DNA of 64,000 bases. Source: Listeria goaensis (GTDB taxonomy: Bacteria > Bacillota > Bacilli > Lactobacillales > Listeriaceae). The DNA is taken from the NCBI RefSeq assembly GCF_900186125.1, contig NZ_FYBQ01000005.1:115008-179007 (forward strand). The letters run 5' to 3'. Positions 22,892 to 31,174 of this stretch are shown piece by piece. The position numbers and the translations under genes were made by a program. The first letter of the stretch is position 1; the number at the start of each line of letters is the position of its first letter. The notes beneath the pieces were generated by a model. That model ran no database searches. It was not told where the DNA came from and worked only from the letters and a program-made list of their open reading frames with translations.

Positions 22892-22929
22892 TATGTTCTC
22901 CTATGTTTGTTTTTTTGTAAGGCTAGTAA

Positions 22930-23026
22930 TTGTAAATAGAAGCTGCTACCACATGAGGTTATCTCCCTTTATTCCTTGAAATAAAATAAGATGTTGCACA
23001 GGTAGCAGCTTTTATCTATTTTACAA
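22930..23026. repeat. 97-bp element with long imperfect inverted ends
   Basis: The left arm TTGTAAATAGAAGCTGCTACC (22930-22950) matches, inverted, the right arm at 23001-23026, whose reverse complement reads as the left arm with short insertions in the A/T stretch. The arms flank 50 bp of unrelated sequence. It sits between the amino-acid permease stop and the lipoprotein start. It could be a terminator with an unusually large loop, a small structured RNA or a MITE-like insertion. Confidence 0.55.
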
Positions 23027-23123
23027 CATAAGCAATTAGTCCTACTTTACTACAGAAACCAAAATTAAGCAAATTGTGTATATTTTTATACAAAATAGCC
23101 TATTTCTTATATTCTCAAAAGAT

Positions 23124-24524
23124 TTATCTAGTTTGCCCTTTTTTCATTAAAGGATAAAGTATGAAGCCGAGTAGGAACAAGCCCAGACTGAGGCCGAATA
23201 CGATTAGATTTTCCGTGCCGCTTTTAATGATCCATGCGCTATAAATTAGAGCGAGTAGCGCGATTACACCATCTGTGACACGTTTTGTGCGCGCCGAATG
23301 CTCGTAGCCTGAACCGGTTAGCACGAGTTTCAATTGGAAAATTGGTGAAATGAAATACTGCACGAGAAAGGCCAGCGTGGAAACTTTTACGACGAAATCG
23401 TACGCGACGGCGATGCTACCTGATAGCGTTGATAAAATGAATAATTGTGATGCTAAACACGTTAAAACGAGCGCGCGCACTGGTGTGCCGTTTTGATTTA
23501 CCTTTTTCAAATAAGGAAGGAAAAGTCCATTTTTTGCAGCCTGATGCGGGGCTTCGGAACTAAGCATAATCCAGCCAATTGTGGAGCCGAACAGGCAAAT
23601 GAGCGCTAGAACAGCCATGACGGCGGAACCACCACTGCCAATGACCGAATTGAGCGCATCTGCAAGCGGGCTCGCGCTCCCGAGTAACTGCTCTTTTGGA
23701 ATGAGTCCGAGAGTTAAAACCGAGATGGAGATATACAGCAAGACGGAAATCACCAAACCTGAAATCGTCGCTGCTTGAATAGTACGGCCTGATTTGGCAC
23801 GACCTGCAAACATCATCGCGGATTCAATGCCGATAAACGCCCAGAGCGTCACAATTGCGGCTTTGTTAACTTGCGATAGAAGTCCGTTTTCAAGGCCATT
23901 TGCATCATAAACGGGGTGATAAAATGCGCCCATTTTGGCGGACTGGAAGGCGAAGACGGCAACGATGATGAATAAAAAGAAGCCAATGACTTTGGCGATG
24001 GTGGCGATTAAATTGATTTTTCCAGCTGCACTTACGCCGCGTGAAATGATGAATGCTACGCCCCAAAGTAAGACGGAACATACGAAAAATGTCACGAGCT
24101 GACCTTCTGCTAGCTTGAAGCCTCCGATTTGAACCAAAGTATCAGTGCTGTTTAATATTGGAAAAAACACGGATAAGTAGCCGGCAAATGAAGTGATAAT
24201 CGACACGTTCCCTGCCCAGTTTGCTACCCAATAACTCCAAACGGCGATGAAGCCGGCCATTTGTTTCGCGTTTTGATTTTTAAATAAGGCGTAGGCATGG
24301 CTCTGCGCCCCGCTTGTTAAGTCTGGTCTTCTGACCGCTAAATTTCCGAAGACAAGGGCGATCATTAAAACGCCAAGTCCCGTAATCGACCACGCCAGCA
24401 AAATTGCGAGCGGACTTGCGACTTCTGCCATTTGGCGTGGAAGCATAAAGATGCCTGAACCAATCATATTTCCGATGACGAGGGCTGTTAAAATAAAAAA
24501 GCCCATTTTCTTTTTTTGCGACAT
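23124..24524 (-). CDS. APC-family amino acid permease (basic amino acid/antiporter type)
   Basis: A 466-aa membrane protein with about twelve hydrophobic segments. The first segment carries the APC motif IGNMIGSGIFMLPRQMAE, and LWAFIGIESAMMFAGRAK in the middle is typical of the APA branch that includes ArcD/YfnA-like carriers. Arginine/ornithine exchange is plausible, but the substrate cannot be set from sequence here. It is a single gene with a near-consensus promoter, divergent from ytqA. Confidence 0.85.
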   Translation of the reverse strand: MSQKKKMGFFILTALVIGNMIGSGIFMLPRQMAEVASPLAILLAWSITGLGVLMIALVFGNLAVRRPDLTSGAQSHAYALFKNQNAKQMAGFIAVWSYWVANWAGNVSIITSFAGYLSVFFPILNSTDTLVQIGGFKLAEGQLVTFFVCSVLLWGVAFIISRGVSAAGKINLIATIAKVIGFFLFIIVAVFAFQSAKMGAFYHPVYDANGLENGLLSQVNKAAIVTLWAFIGIESAMMFAGRAKSGRTIQAATISGLVISVLLYISISVLTLGLIPKEQLLGSASPLADALNSVIGSGGSAVMAVLALICLFGSTIGWIMLSSEAPHQAAKNGLFLPYLKKVNQNGTPVRALVLTCLASQLFILSTLSGSIAVAYDFVVKVSTLAFLVQYFISPIFQLKLVLTGSGYEHSARTKRVTDGVIALLALIYSAWIIKSGTENLIVFGLSLGLFLLGFILYPLMKKGQTR

Positions 24525-24583
24525 ATTTGTAACTCCTTTTTCAATTTAACCTATTATCACGTTACCAAGAGAAAGTATAACTA

Positions 24584-24612
24584 AATATAGCAAACTTTAT
24601 TTTATGCGTCAA
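24584..24612 (-). promoter_or_regulatory. Strong promoter for the APC permease
   Basis: On the minus strand TTGACG, a 17-bp spacer and TATATT preceded by TGC (extended -10). Confidence 0.75.
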
Positions 24613-24619
24613 CTATTTG

Positions 24620-24628
24620 TGGTAAACT
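24620..24628 (+). promoter_or_regulatory. Extended -10 promoter for ytqA-ytqB
   Basis: TGGTAAACT lies 33 bp before the ytqA start with no clear -35. It lies close to, and back to back with, the permease promoter. Confidence 0.45.
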
Positions 24629-24660
24629 AAACACATTGAACAAAAAGGAGTAGAAGTATT

Positions 24661-25617
24661 GTGACACAAGTAAATCCCTTTCCTTATAGTCGCGACAACA
24701 AGCGGTACCATACGTGGAATTATTGTCTCCGCGAACAATTTGGCATGAAAATTTTTAAAGTAGCACTCGACGGCGGCTTCGATTGCCCGAATCGTGATGG
24801 CACAGTCGCGCGCGGTGGTTGCACATTTTGTAGCGCTGCTGGTTCTGGCGATTTTGCTGGCGACCGCAATTTTGACTTGAAAACACAATTCGATGAGGTG
24901 CGGAGTAAAATGCATCATAAATGGAAAGACGGCAAATATATTGCTTTCTTCCAAGCCTTTACAAATACCCATGCGCCCGTCTCCGTTTTACGCGAAAAGT
25001 ATGAAACGGTTATGAACGAGGAAGGTGTTGTTGGGCTTTCGATTGCGACGCGCCCAGACTGTTTGCCAGACGATGTGGTGGAATATTTGGCGGAATTAAA
25101 TGAACGCACCTATTTATGGGTTGAGCTTGGTCTTCAGTCGGCGCACGATGAAACGGGGAAACTCATCAATCGCGCTCATGATTATGAGACTTATTTGGAA
25201 GGTGTCGCCAAACTACACGCAAAAGGCATTCGCGTTTGTACGCACATCATTAATGGGCTTCCAAAAGAAACACCAGAAATGATGCTTGAAACTGCACAAA
25301 AAGTAGCGGAAAGCGGCGTTGAAGGTATTAAAATCCACCTCCTCCACCTTCTAAAAGGCACGCCGATGGTTCTGGATTATAAGCGTGGCGACTTGAAATT
25401 TTTGTCGCAAGAAGACTATGTAAAGCTCGTTTGTGACCAACTTGAGCTTTTGCCAAAAGAGATGGTTATTCACCGCATCACGGGTGACGGCGGCGTTAGC
25501 GATTTGATTGGCCCCATGTGGAGTCTGAACAAGTTTGAGGTGTTAAACGCCATTGATCAAGAGCTCGTCTTTCGAAACAGCTATCAAGGAAAACATTTTT
25601 CGGGGGTAAAAGCATGA
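24661..25617 (+). CDS. ytqA: Radical SAM protein, YtqA family (TIGR01212-like)
   Basis: A 318-aa radical SAM enzyme. The iron-sulphur cysteines lie in CPNRDGTVARGGCTFC, the wide-spaced form typical of this family, and the barrel motifs GLSIATRPDCLPDDVV and WVELGLQSAHDETG follow. Work on this family points to tRNA wobble-uridine modification together with YtqB. I cannot confirm the exact reaction here. The start is GTG behind AAGGAG. Its stop overlaps the ytqB start by 4 bp (ATGA). Confidence 0.88.
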   Translation: MTQVNPFPYSRDNKRYHTWNYCLREQFGMKIFKVALDGGFDCPNRDGTVARGGCTFCSAAGSGDFAGDRNFDLKTQFDEVRSKMHHKWKDGKYIAFFQAFTNTHAPVSVLREKYETVMNEEGVVGLSIATRPDCLPDDVVEYLAELNERTYLWVELGLQSAHDETGKLINRAHDYETYLEGVAKLHAKGIRVCTHIINGLPKETPEMMLETAQKVAESGVEGIKIHLLHLLKGTPMVLDYKRGDLKFLSQEDYVKLVCDQLELLPKEMVIHRITGDGGVSDLIGPMWSLNKFEVLNAIDQELVFRNSYQGKHFSGVKA

Positions 25618-26186
25618 ATTTAGACGGGATTCTTCCCTTCAGTCACGGTTTACTGAAAAAGATTATTTTCCCCGGTGACGCAGTGATTGACGCGACTTGC
25701 GGCAACGGGCACGACACACTTTTCCTTGCTGAATTAGTCGGCACAAATGGGTGCGTGTACGCGTTTGATATTCAAAACGAAGCCGTCCAAAATACTGCTA
25801 CTAGACTCACCGAAGCAAATTGTTCCGCGCAAGTAAAACTATTTCAAAAAAGCCATGCGGAAATCGAAAATTGCGTCCCCGTACCAATTAAAGCTGCTAT
25901 CTATAATCTTGGCTACCTACCAGGTGGCAACAAGTCCATTACAACGCTAAGCGAAACAACAATCTCAAGCATCGAGCAAGCGCTAGCGAAACTTCTTCCC
26001 GGTGGCATTGTCATTTTAGTCATCTACCGCGGTCATGACGCTGGAAAAACCGAAAAAAAAGCCGTTCTAAATTACGCTGAATCTTTGCCACAAAAGGACT
26101 TCCACGTTCTCAGATACGGTTTCATCAATCAACAAAACAATCCACCATTTGTTGTTGCGATTGAAAAAAGAGAGCGGAAAAATTAA
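25614..26186 (+). CDS. ytqB: Class I SAM-dependent methyltransferase, YtqB family
   Basis: A 190-aa methyltransferase with a Rossmann SAM-binding loop DATCGNGHDTLFLAE (about 22-36), then YAFDIQNEAV, and the YtqB-type NLGYLPGGNKSITT catalytic region. Relatives methylate modified wobble uridines in tRNA, working after YtqA. The overlapping start gives translational coupling with ytqA. The stop codon lies within the shared terminator hairpin. Confidence 0.88.
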   Translation: MNLDGILPFSHGLLKKIIFPGDAVIDATCGNGHDTLFLAELVGTNGCVYAFDIQNEAVQNTATRLTEANCSAQVKLFQKSHAEIENCVPVPIKAAIYNLGYLPGGNKSITTLSETTISSIEQALAKLLPGGIVILVIYRGHDAGKTEKKAVLNYAESLPQKDFHVLRYGFINQQNNPPFVVAIEKRERKN

Positions 26187-26202
26187 TTTCCACTCTCTTT
26201 TT
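26165..26202. terminator. Bidirectional terminator between ytqB and asnB
   Basis: AAAAGAGAG-C-GGAAA pairs with TTTCC-A-CTCTCTTTT, flanked by A and T runs, between convergent genes. The ytqB stop codon lies in its loop. Confidence 0.88.
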
Positions 26203-26205
26203 CAT

Positions 26206-28071
26206 TTATTTATTAAAATCATACTTTTCTTCAATATAAATGGAATACCAAATCATGAAGATGACGACCGTCCAAATTTTACGGCTGTAATCATGTTTCC
26301 CTGCGCAATGATCATCAAGTAGTTGTAACACGTACTCTTTGTTAATTAAATGCCCCGTTCCCGATTCATGAATAATCGTTTTAACCCACTCATTCATTTC
26401 CTCTTTTAGCCAGTGGCGAATTGGAACCGGGAATCCTAGTTTACGACGATTTAAAACGTGTGCGGGAACAAAAGTCTCTGCCGCTTTACGTAAAATATAT
26501 TTCGTCGTTCCGTTTGTCGTCTTAAGCGATGCGGGAATTTGTTTCGCAACGTTAAACACTTCTTTATCCAAGAAAGGAACGCGCACTTCAAGTGAATTCG
26601 CCATCGTCATGCGGTCAGCTTTTAGCAAAATATCGCCGCGAAGCCATGTGTGCATGTCGATGTATTGCATCCGCTCGACTGGTCCGTAGTGTTTCGTTTC
26701 ATCATAGAACGGTTTAGTGATGTTCGTATAATCGTGGCCTTCGATGTAGCCGGGCAGTAAAATGCGTTTTTCAGCTTCGGTAAACATCTTCGCATTGCCG
26801 ATATAACGTTCTTCCATTGGCGTTGTGCCGCGTTCTAGGAAGCTTTTACCGCGCATTCCTTCTGGCATCACTTTAGCAACGCCGCCAAGCATCGATTTGA
26901 AAACGCCGGGCATTTTGTTGAACATGGAAAGTGAATTCGGTTCGTTGTAAATGTTATAACCGCCGAACAATTCGTCTGCGCCTTCGCCTGAAAGTGCTAC
27001 GGTTACTTGTTTGCGCGCTTCACGTGATAAGAAGTAAAGCGGAATCGCCGCTGGATCGGCAAGTGGGTCATCCATATGCCAAACAATTTTCGGCAGTTCG
27101 TCCATGTATTCTTGCGGTGTAATCACATAGCTAATGTTTTCTACGCCCAGTTTATCTGCGGTTTCCTTTGCAACATCGATTTCGCTAAAGCCATCTCGTT
27201 CAAATCCGACCGAGAATGTTTTAATCGCTGGGTGGTATTCTTTCGCAATCGCCGCAATAATCGAGGAGTCAATTCCACCAGAAAGAAATGAACCGACGGG
27301 CACATCAGAGCGCATGTGCATTTTGACAGAGTCGTACATGACATCGCGGATTTCTTTAATAAACGTGTCCTCGGACTTAGAAACGGCTGCAAATTCAGGT
27401 TTGAAATACTGCGTAAACTGCATTTCTTCCCCTATTTTTTTAGTAAAATAATGTCCTGGTAGTAGACGTTTGACTTCCGTCGTAAGTGTGTCAGGTTCTG
27501 GCACAAATTGATACGTCATATAATTTTGTAAGGAAACTTCATCTAATTTTTTATTTTTCAGTGCGTGTAAAATCGATTTTTTCTCCGAACCCATATAAAG
27601 TTTGCCGTTTTCTTCTGCATAAAAGAATGGCTTAATTCCGAATGGATCACGCGCGCCGTAAACGGTATTTTCCACTTTATCCCAAATGACAAAGCCAAAC
27701 ATTCCGCGCAGTTTTTCGGCAGTCTTCTCTTTATATTTCGCATATGTAGCGATGATAACTTCTGTATCACTTTCGGTTTCAAACGATAAGCCGTCTGCTT
27801 TAAGTGATGCACGAAGTTCCACATAATTATAAACTTCTCCGTTAAAGATAATCCAATAACGTTCGTTTTCGTACGTTAACGGTTGGTGACCGTTTTCCAC
27901 ATCAATAATACTTAAACGTCTAAACCCGAACTGAACGTGCTCATCGGTATAGTATCCTTCATCATCAGGTCCACGATGGGTAATCATATCATTCATTTCT
28001 ATAAACGTTTGTTTTTCTTCACCAGTAATTTCAGCAATGCGGTCATGAACGCATCCTACAAATCCACACAT
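26206..28071 (-). CDS. asnB: Asparagine synthase (glutamine-hydrolysing)
   Basis: Makes asparagine from aspartate, glutamine and ATP. I chose the ATG at 28071 so that Cys-2 (MCGFVGCVHD) is the N-terminal glutaminase nucleophile; GAGGAG lies 9 nt upstream. A longer in-frame ATG would bury this residue. The GATase half carries MITHRGPDDEGYY and the synthetase half has the PPi loop FLSGGIDSSI near residue 260. At 621 aa it is the normal length. It is monocistronic between terminators. Confidence 0.95.
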   Translation of the reverse strand: MCGFVGCVHDRIAEITGEEKQTFIEMNDMITHRGPDDEGYYTDEHVQFGFRRLSIIDVENGHQPLTYENERYWIIFNGEVYNYVELRASLKADGLSFETESDTEVIIATYAKYKEKTAEKLRGMFGFVIWDKVENTVYGARDPFGIKPFFYAEENGKLYMGSEKKSILHALKNKKLDEVSLQNYMTYQFVPEPDTLTTEVKRLLPGHYFTKKIGEEMQFTQYFKPEFAAVSKSEDTFIKEIRDVMYDSVKMHMRSDVPVGSFLSGGIDSSIIAAIAKEYHPAIKTFSVGFERDGFSEIDVAKETADKLGVENISYVITPQEYMDELPKIVWHMDDPLADPAAIPLYFLSREARKQVTVALSGEGADELFGGYNIYNEPNSLSMFNKMPGVFKSMLGGVAKVMPEGMRGKSFLERGTTPMEERYIGNAKMFTEAEKRILLPGYIEGHDYTNITKPFYDETKHYGPVERMQYIDMHTWLRGDILLKADRMTMANSLEVRVPFLDKEVFNVAKQIPASLKTTNGTTKYILRKAAETFVPAHVLNRRKLGFPVPIRHWLKEEMNEWVKTIIHESGTGHLINKEYVLQLLDDHCAGKHDYSRKIWTVVIFMIWYSIYIEEKYDFNK

Positions 28072-28167
28072 TCTGACATTCTCCTCTATTTTAAATTTCA
28101 TTTGATTTCTCAATTACACAACGTCTATCATATCATAAAGCACGACGATTTGCACAGTTTCAATAAT

Positions 28168-28197
28168 AAAAAAACGCCGCTAAAAGAAGCAGCGTTT
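28168..28197 (-). terminator. Terminator after metK
   Basis: On the minus strand AAACGCTGCT pairs with AGCGGCGTTT and is followed by a T-run. Confidence 0.88.
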
Positions 28198-28202
28198 CGA
28201 AA

Positions 28203-29414
28203 TTATAGTTTACTTGCAAGTTGATTTAAGAAAGCCTTTAAGTCGGTTACTTTATTTGTTTCCTCCCACGGCAAGTTTAAATCAGAACGTCCAAAATGTC
28301 CAAATGCTGCTGTCTGCCGGTAAATTGGGCGTTGCAAGTCAAGCATTTTAATAATCCCCGCGGGACGCAAATCAAAATTGGCACGTACAGCTGCAATTAA
28401 ATCTTTTTCAGAATAGTCACTTGTTCCGTAGGTCTCAATAGAAATCGAAACTGGGTGTGCGACGCCAATTGCGTAGGCTAACTGTACTTCTACCTTTTTC
28501 GCCAGTCCAGCTGCTACAATATTTTTAGCCACATAACGGGCTGCATAGGCACCGGAACGGTCAACTTTGGTCGGATCTTTACCGGAGAAAGCGCCGCCGC
28601 CGTGCCTTGCATAACCGCCGTAAGTGTCTACGATAATTTTCCGCCCAGTGAGCCCCGCATCGCCTTGCGGGCCGCCAATAACAAACCGACCTGTCGGGTT
28701 AATGAAATATTTTGTTTCCGCGTCTAACAAGTTTTCCTCGATGACCGCATGAATGACTTTTTTAAGCATGTCCTCACGTATCGTGTCATTTGAAATCTCA
28801 GGATGATGTTGCGTAGAAATGACAATCGTGTCGATGCGCACAGGCTGGTTGTTTTCATCATATTCTACAGTCACCTGTGTTTTGGCATCAGGGCGCAAAT
28901 AATCAAGCGTTTTGGATTTCCTTAACTCAGCAATTTTTCGTGATAACGCATGCGCTAAATGAATCGGTAGCGGCATTAAATCCTCTGTTTCATCCGTCGC
29001 AAAACCGAACATCAAGCCTTGATCGCCGGCACCAGTCGCAAGTAAATCTGTTTCCTTTTCTCCGTTTCGCGATTCCAAAGATTCATCAACGCCCTGCGCA
29101 ATGTCAGGCGACTGCTCATCAATTGCTGTTAAAACGGCACATGTTTCTGCATCAAAACCATATTTAGCACGCGTATAGCCGATTTCCTTAATCGTTTGTC
29201 TAACAATTTTCGGGATGTCCACATAAACAGATGTTGTAATCTCACCTGCTACAAGAACGAGTCCAGTTGTCACGGTCGTTTCACAAGCGACACGCGCATC
29301 TGGATCTTTTGCGATAATAGCGTCTAAAATTGCATCAGAAATTTGGTCTGCAATTTTATCTGGGTGCCCGTCAGAAACAGATTCTGACGTGAATAAATGA
29401 CGATTTTCAGTCAT
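28203..29414 (-). CDS. metK: S-adenosylmethionine synthetase
   Basis: Makes SAM from methionine and ATP. Signature motifs include [17 protein letters not shown] at the N-terminus, [12 protein letters not shown] and the phosphate-binding [16 protein letters not shown]. The ATG at 29414 (MTENRHLF, 403 aa) has AAAGGAGG upstream and matches the family start. Expression is set by the SAM-I riboswitch directly upstream, so the product feeds back on its own synthesis. Confidence 0.98.
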   Translation of the reverse strand: MTENRHLFTSESVSDGHPDKIADQISDAILDAIIAKDPDARVACETTVTTGLVLVAGEITTSVYVDIPKIVRQTIKEIGYTRAKYGFDAETCAVLTAIDEQSPDIAQGVDESLESRNGEKETDLLATGAGDQGLMFGFATDETEDLMPLPIHLAHALSRKIAELRKSKTLDYLRPDAKTQVTVEYDENNQPVRIDTIVISTQHHPEISNDTIREDMLKKVIHAVIEENLLDAETKYFINPTGRFVIGGPQGDAGLTGRKIIVDTYGGYARHGGGAFSGKDPTKVDRSGAYAARYVAKNIVAAGLAKKVEVQLAYAIGVAHPVSISIETYGTSDYSEKDLIAAVRANFDLRPAGIIKMLDLQRPIYRQTAAFGHFGRSDLNLPWEETNKVTDLKAFLNQLASKL

Positions 29415-29461
29415 TTGATAGTTCCTCCTTTTAATCTCTTCCATCCGCGTATGGCAAGAAA

Positions 29462-29628
29462 AAAAGCCCTATTCTCTACATAGACAGGCATAGAGAAAAG
29501 GCTTGAAAGTTCGTACCTTCGCTCTCATCGGTCAGGATTTCTCCTGCTCAGGTTAGCACCTTACAACAAAAAGTGTAGGTTGCTGGGCTTCAAAGGGCCA
29601 GTCCCTCTACCGCTCTGGATAAGAGTTG
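29462..29628 (-). ncRNA. SAM-I riboswitch (S-box) controlling metK
   Basis: On the minus strand the leader reads CTCTTAT, AGAGCGGTAGAGGGACTGGC, CCCAGCAACC, AAGGTGCTAACCTG and GACCGATGAGAG, the canonical S-box core. It is followed by a terminator (AAGCCTTTTCTCTA pairing with TAGAGAATAGGGCTT and a T-run, about 29462-29504). SAM binding should stabilise the aptamer and let the terminator form, switching metK off. Confidence 0.96.
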
Positions 29629-29643
29629 ATTTCGTTCTTTTTT

Positions 29644-29672
29644 AGAATAACATACGGAACATACCGTTGCAA
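29644..29672 (-). promoter_or_regulatory. Promoter for the metK S-box transcript
   Basis: On the minus strand TTGCAA, a 17-bp spacer and TATTCT. The upstream gene ends at 29675, immediately before it. Confidence 0.65.
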
Positions 29673-29674
29673 CC

Positions 29675-29971
29675 CTAATTTACTGTTAAAAATTCCGGCC
29701 ATTCATTTGGTGGCACATCCTTGTACTTTTCATATAATAAATCGCCTTTTTCTGTTCTGCTGTAACGGATGCCGTGGTTGCTGTGGTAGCGAAAAACATA
29801 TCCGGCTTCTTCTAGTTGGTAAATCGTCCATAAAAAATCCGTTTTACTTGGCAAATTCATCCTACCTGATTTTGAACGATCGTTGACAAGTTCATGAATG
29901 TTCGATTCACTTTTATAGACGTTTTCAATAATTTTAAAGGCTAAATTAAATGGCATTTCCAAACTATTCAC
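29675..29971 (-). CDS. Small winged-helix-like protein, function unknown
   Basis: About 98 aa if started at the GTG at 29971, which overlaps the stop of the DUF393 gene (GTGA) with GAGGG just upstream. A longer ATG form begins at 29989. The sequence has a helical first half and a winged-helix-like second half (TDFLWTIYQLEEAGYVFRY, then IRYSRTEKGDLLYEKY), suggesting a DNA-binding or protein-binding fold. No name is recognised. It is co-transcribed with the preceding DUF393 gene. Confidence 0.65.
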   Translation of the reverse strand: MNSLEMPFNLAFKIIENVYKSESNIHELVNDRSKSGRMNLPSKTDFLWTIYQLEEAGYVFRYHSNHGIRYSRTEKGDLLYEKYKDVPPNEWPEFLTVN

Positions 29972-30354
29972 GCTTCCCTCTTCAAACACTTCACATTTTT
30001 ATGCGGCAGATATTTTCTAATATAATACATTATTCTACCACGTTTTCGCGCAATTAAGCGATATATTTTTCTGCCAAAAAAAGGAATTCCCGGAAGATAT
30101 AAGGCTACAGCTAGCCATTTCCAATAAGGTAAGCGCATGAGGATTTTGCGTACGGCATAAAAGCCGCGATAAATACGCCCATTTTCGCTTATAACATGCA
30201 ACTGTTCGTGTAGTTCACTTGCTGAAAAATAGCTCCCTTTGTATGTTTGAAGCGGCTGCCATTTTAGCTGGCCTTTTTTGTCTAATTTCATCATTATTCG
30301 TTTGACTTCCTTGCAAAATTCGCAATTTCCATCATAAAAAACGATATCTTTCAT
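29968..30354 (-). CDS. DUF393 / thiol-disulfide oxidoreductase-like (DCC family) protein
   Basis: A 128-aa protein of the DCC family, named for its conserved cysteines: VFYDGNCEFCKEVKR gives a thioredoxin-like CxxC motif near residues 11-14. The later FYAVRKILMRLPYWKWLAVAL and GRKIYRLIARKRGRIMYYIRK stretches are typical. Family members are thought to be redox proteins, but no substrate is known. The ATG at 30354 has AGGAGG 8 nt upstream. Its 3' end overlaps the winged-helix gene. Confidence 0.82.
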   Translation of the reverse strand: MKDIVFYDGNCEFCKEVKRIMMKLDKKGQLKWQPLQTYKGSYFSASELHEQLHVISENGRIYRGFYAVRKILMRLPYWKWLAVALYLPGIPFFGRKIYRLIARKRGRIMYYIRKYLPHKNVKCLKREA

Positions 30355-30405
30355 CGACAAAACCTCCTAGTATTTTTCTTTCCCCTTATCATATTTTTAA
30401 ACCTG

Positions 30406-30414
30406 TGGTATGAT
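30406..30414 (+). promoter_or_regulatory. Extended -10 promoter for the 102-aa membrane protein
   Basis: TGGTATGAT lies 55 bp before the start of the plus-strand gene. It lies between divergent genes. Confidence 0.45.
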
Positions 30415-30468
30415 AGAATGGTTAAAATTAGAAAAATATATTCGAAATTAACGATAAGGAGAAGAAAC

Positions 30469-30777
30469 ATGACATTAATTCCACTAACTTTAATTATTTT
30501 TGCAGGCTTTGTTGCGGCTCTGCTTTTATTTGAATTCATTGTGAAATGGCGCTGGTTTAAGTACTTTTTGGCGACGGTAGGTTTAGTAGCCAGTGGCATC
30601 ATATTTTTTATCAGCTTTTATGGTGGTGGTATGAAACAAACCGAAATTGCAATTGCATTATTCTTAGCAAGCTTTGGCGAATACGTCATTTCCCTCATCA
30701 TCAGCCTTATTTCACTCATTAAAAGAAAATCAAATACGCCTAAGAAAAAGGCAACTAAAAAAACCGGTCATGCTTAA
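30469..30777 (+). CDS. Small integral membrane protein
   Basis: A 102-aa protein with three hydrophobic segments (about 2-22, 27-48 and 56-82) and a lysine-rich C-terminus (KRKSNTPKKKATKKTGHA) likely facing the cytoplasm. AAGGAG lies 7 nt before the ATG at 30469; a longer frame from 30418 lacks a ribosome site. The stop lies within the terminator. No family recognised. Confidence 0.75.
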   Translation: MTLIPLTLIIFAGFVAALLLFEFIVKWRWFKYFLATVGLVASGIIFFISFYGGGMKQTEIAIALFLASFGEYVISLIISLISLIKRKSNTPKKKATKKTGHA

Positions 30778-30799
30778 ATCTAGCATAACCGGTTTTTTT
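30757..30799 (+). terminator. Terminator after the 102-aa membrane protein
   Basis: AAAACCGGT-C-ATGCT pairs with AGCAT-A-ACCGGTTTT, with a long T tail. Confidence 0.9.
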
Positions 30800-30907
30800 A
30801 GTGTCATGTAATATTTTAATACAATTTAAGATGTTACACTTTTCGTTTAACAAACTATATTTTCTGTTTATATATTGTATAATTCTAACTATGAGGGAGG
30901 TACCAGT

Positions 30908-31120
30908 ATGACCATTTTAAGTGAACGACTCACAAGCTTACGCGAAGACAGAGGTTGGACAAAAACGCTGGTTATACATAAGCTTGGTTTGAAAAATTTA
31001 GGTACTTATGCTAACTGGGAATACGGGACACGTGAACCTGATGCCCAAATGATTGTAAAACTTTCTGATTTATATGACGTAAGTACAGATTATTTACTCG
31101 GGAAAAGCAATACATCCTAA
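30908..31120 (+). CDS. Small XRE-family HTH regulator
   Basis: A 70-aa protein that is almost only a helix-turn-helix: LSERLTSLREDRGWTKTLV, TYANWEYGTREPDAQM and YDVSTDYLLGKSN. The ATG at 30908 has AGGGAGG 7 nt upstream, and TATAAT lies at 30878-30883. The next gene starts 54 bp later but has its own strong promoter right after this stop. A repressor of the neighbouring nuclease-like gene is plausible but unproven. Confidence 0.8.
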   Translation: MTILSERLTSLREDRGWTKTLVIHKLGLKNLGTYANWEYGTREPDAQMIVKLSDLYDVSTDYLLGKSNTS

Positions 31121-31128
31121 ACATGCTT

Positions 31129-31156
31129 TTGACTATCAAAATAATCACATTATAAT
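31129..31156 (+). promoter_or_regulatory. Near-consensus promoter for the HsdR_N-like gene
   Basis: TTGACT, a 16-bp spacer and TATAAT, between the XRE stop and the TTG start at 31175. It leaves a very short leader of about 12 nt. Confidence 0.75.
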
Positions 31157-31174
31157 AATAGGAGATGAAGGATA

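Noticed and set aside
22948..22960. Two-codon frame ATG-TGG-TAG behind an AGGGAG on the minus strand in the inverted-repeat element
   Set aside because: Too short to judge and expected by chance; no leader-peptide logic visible for the lipoprotein.
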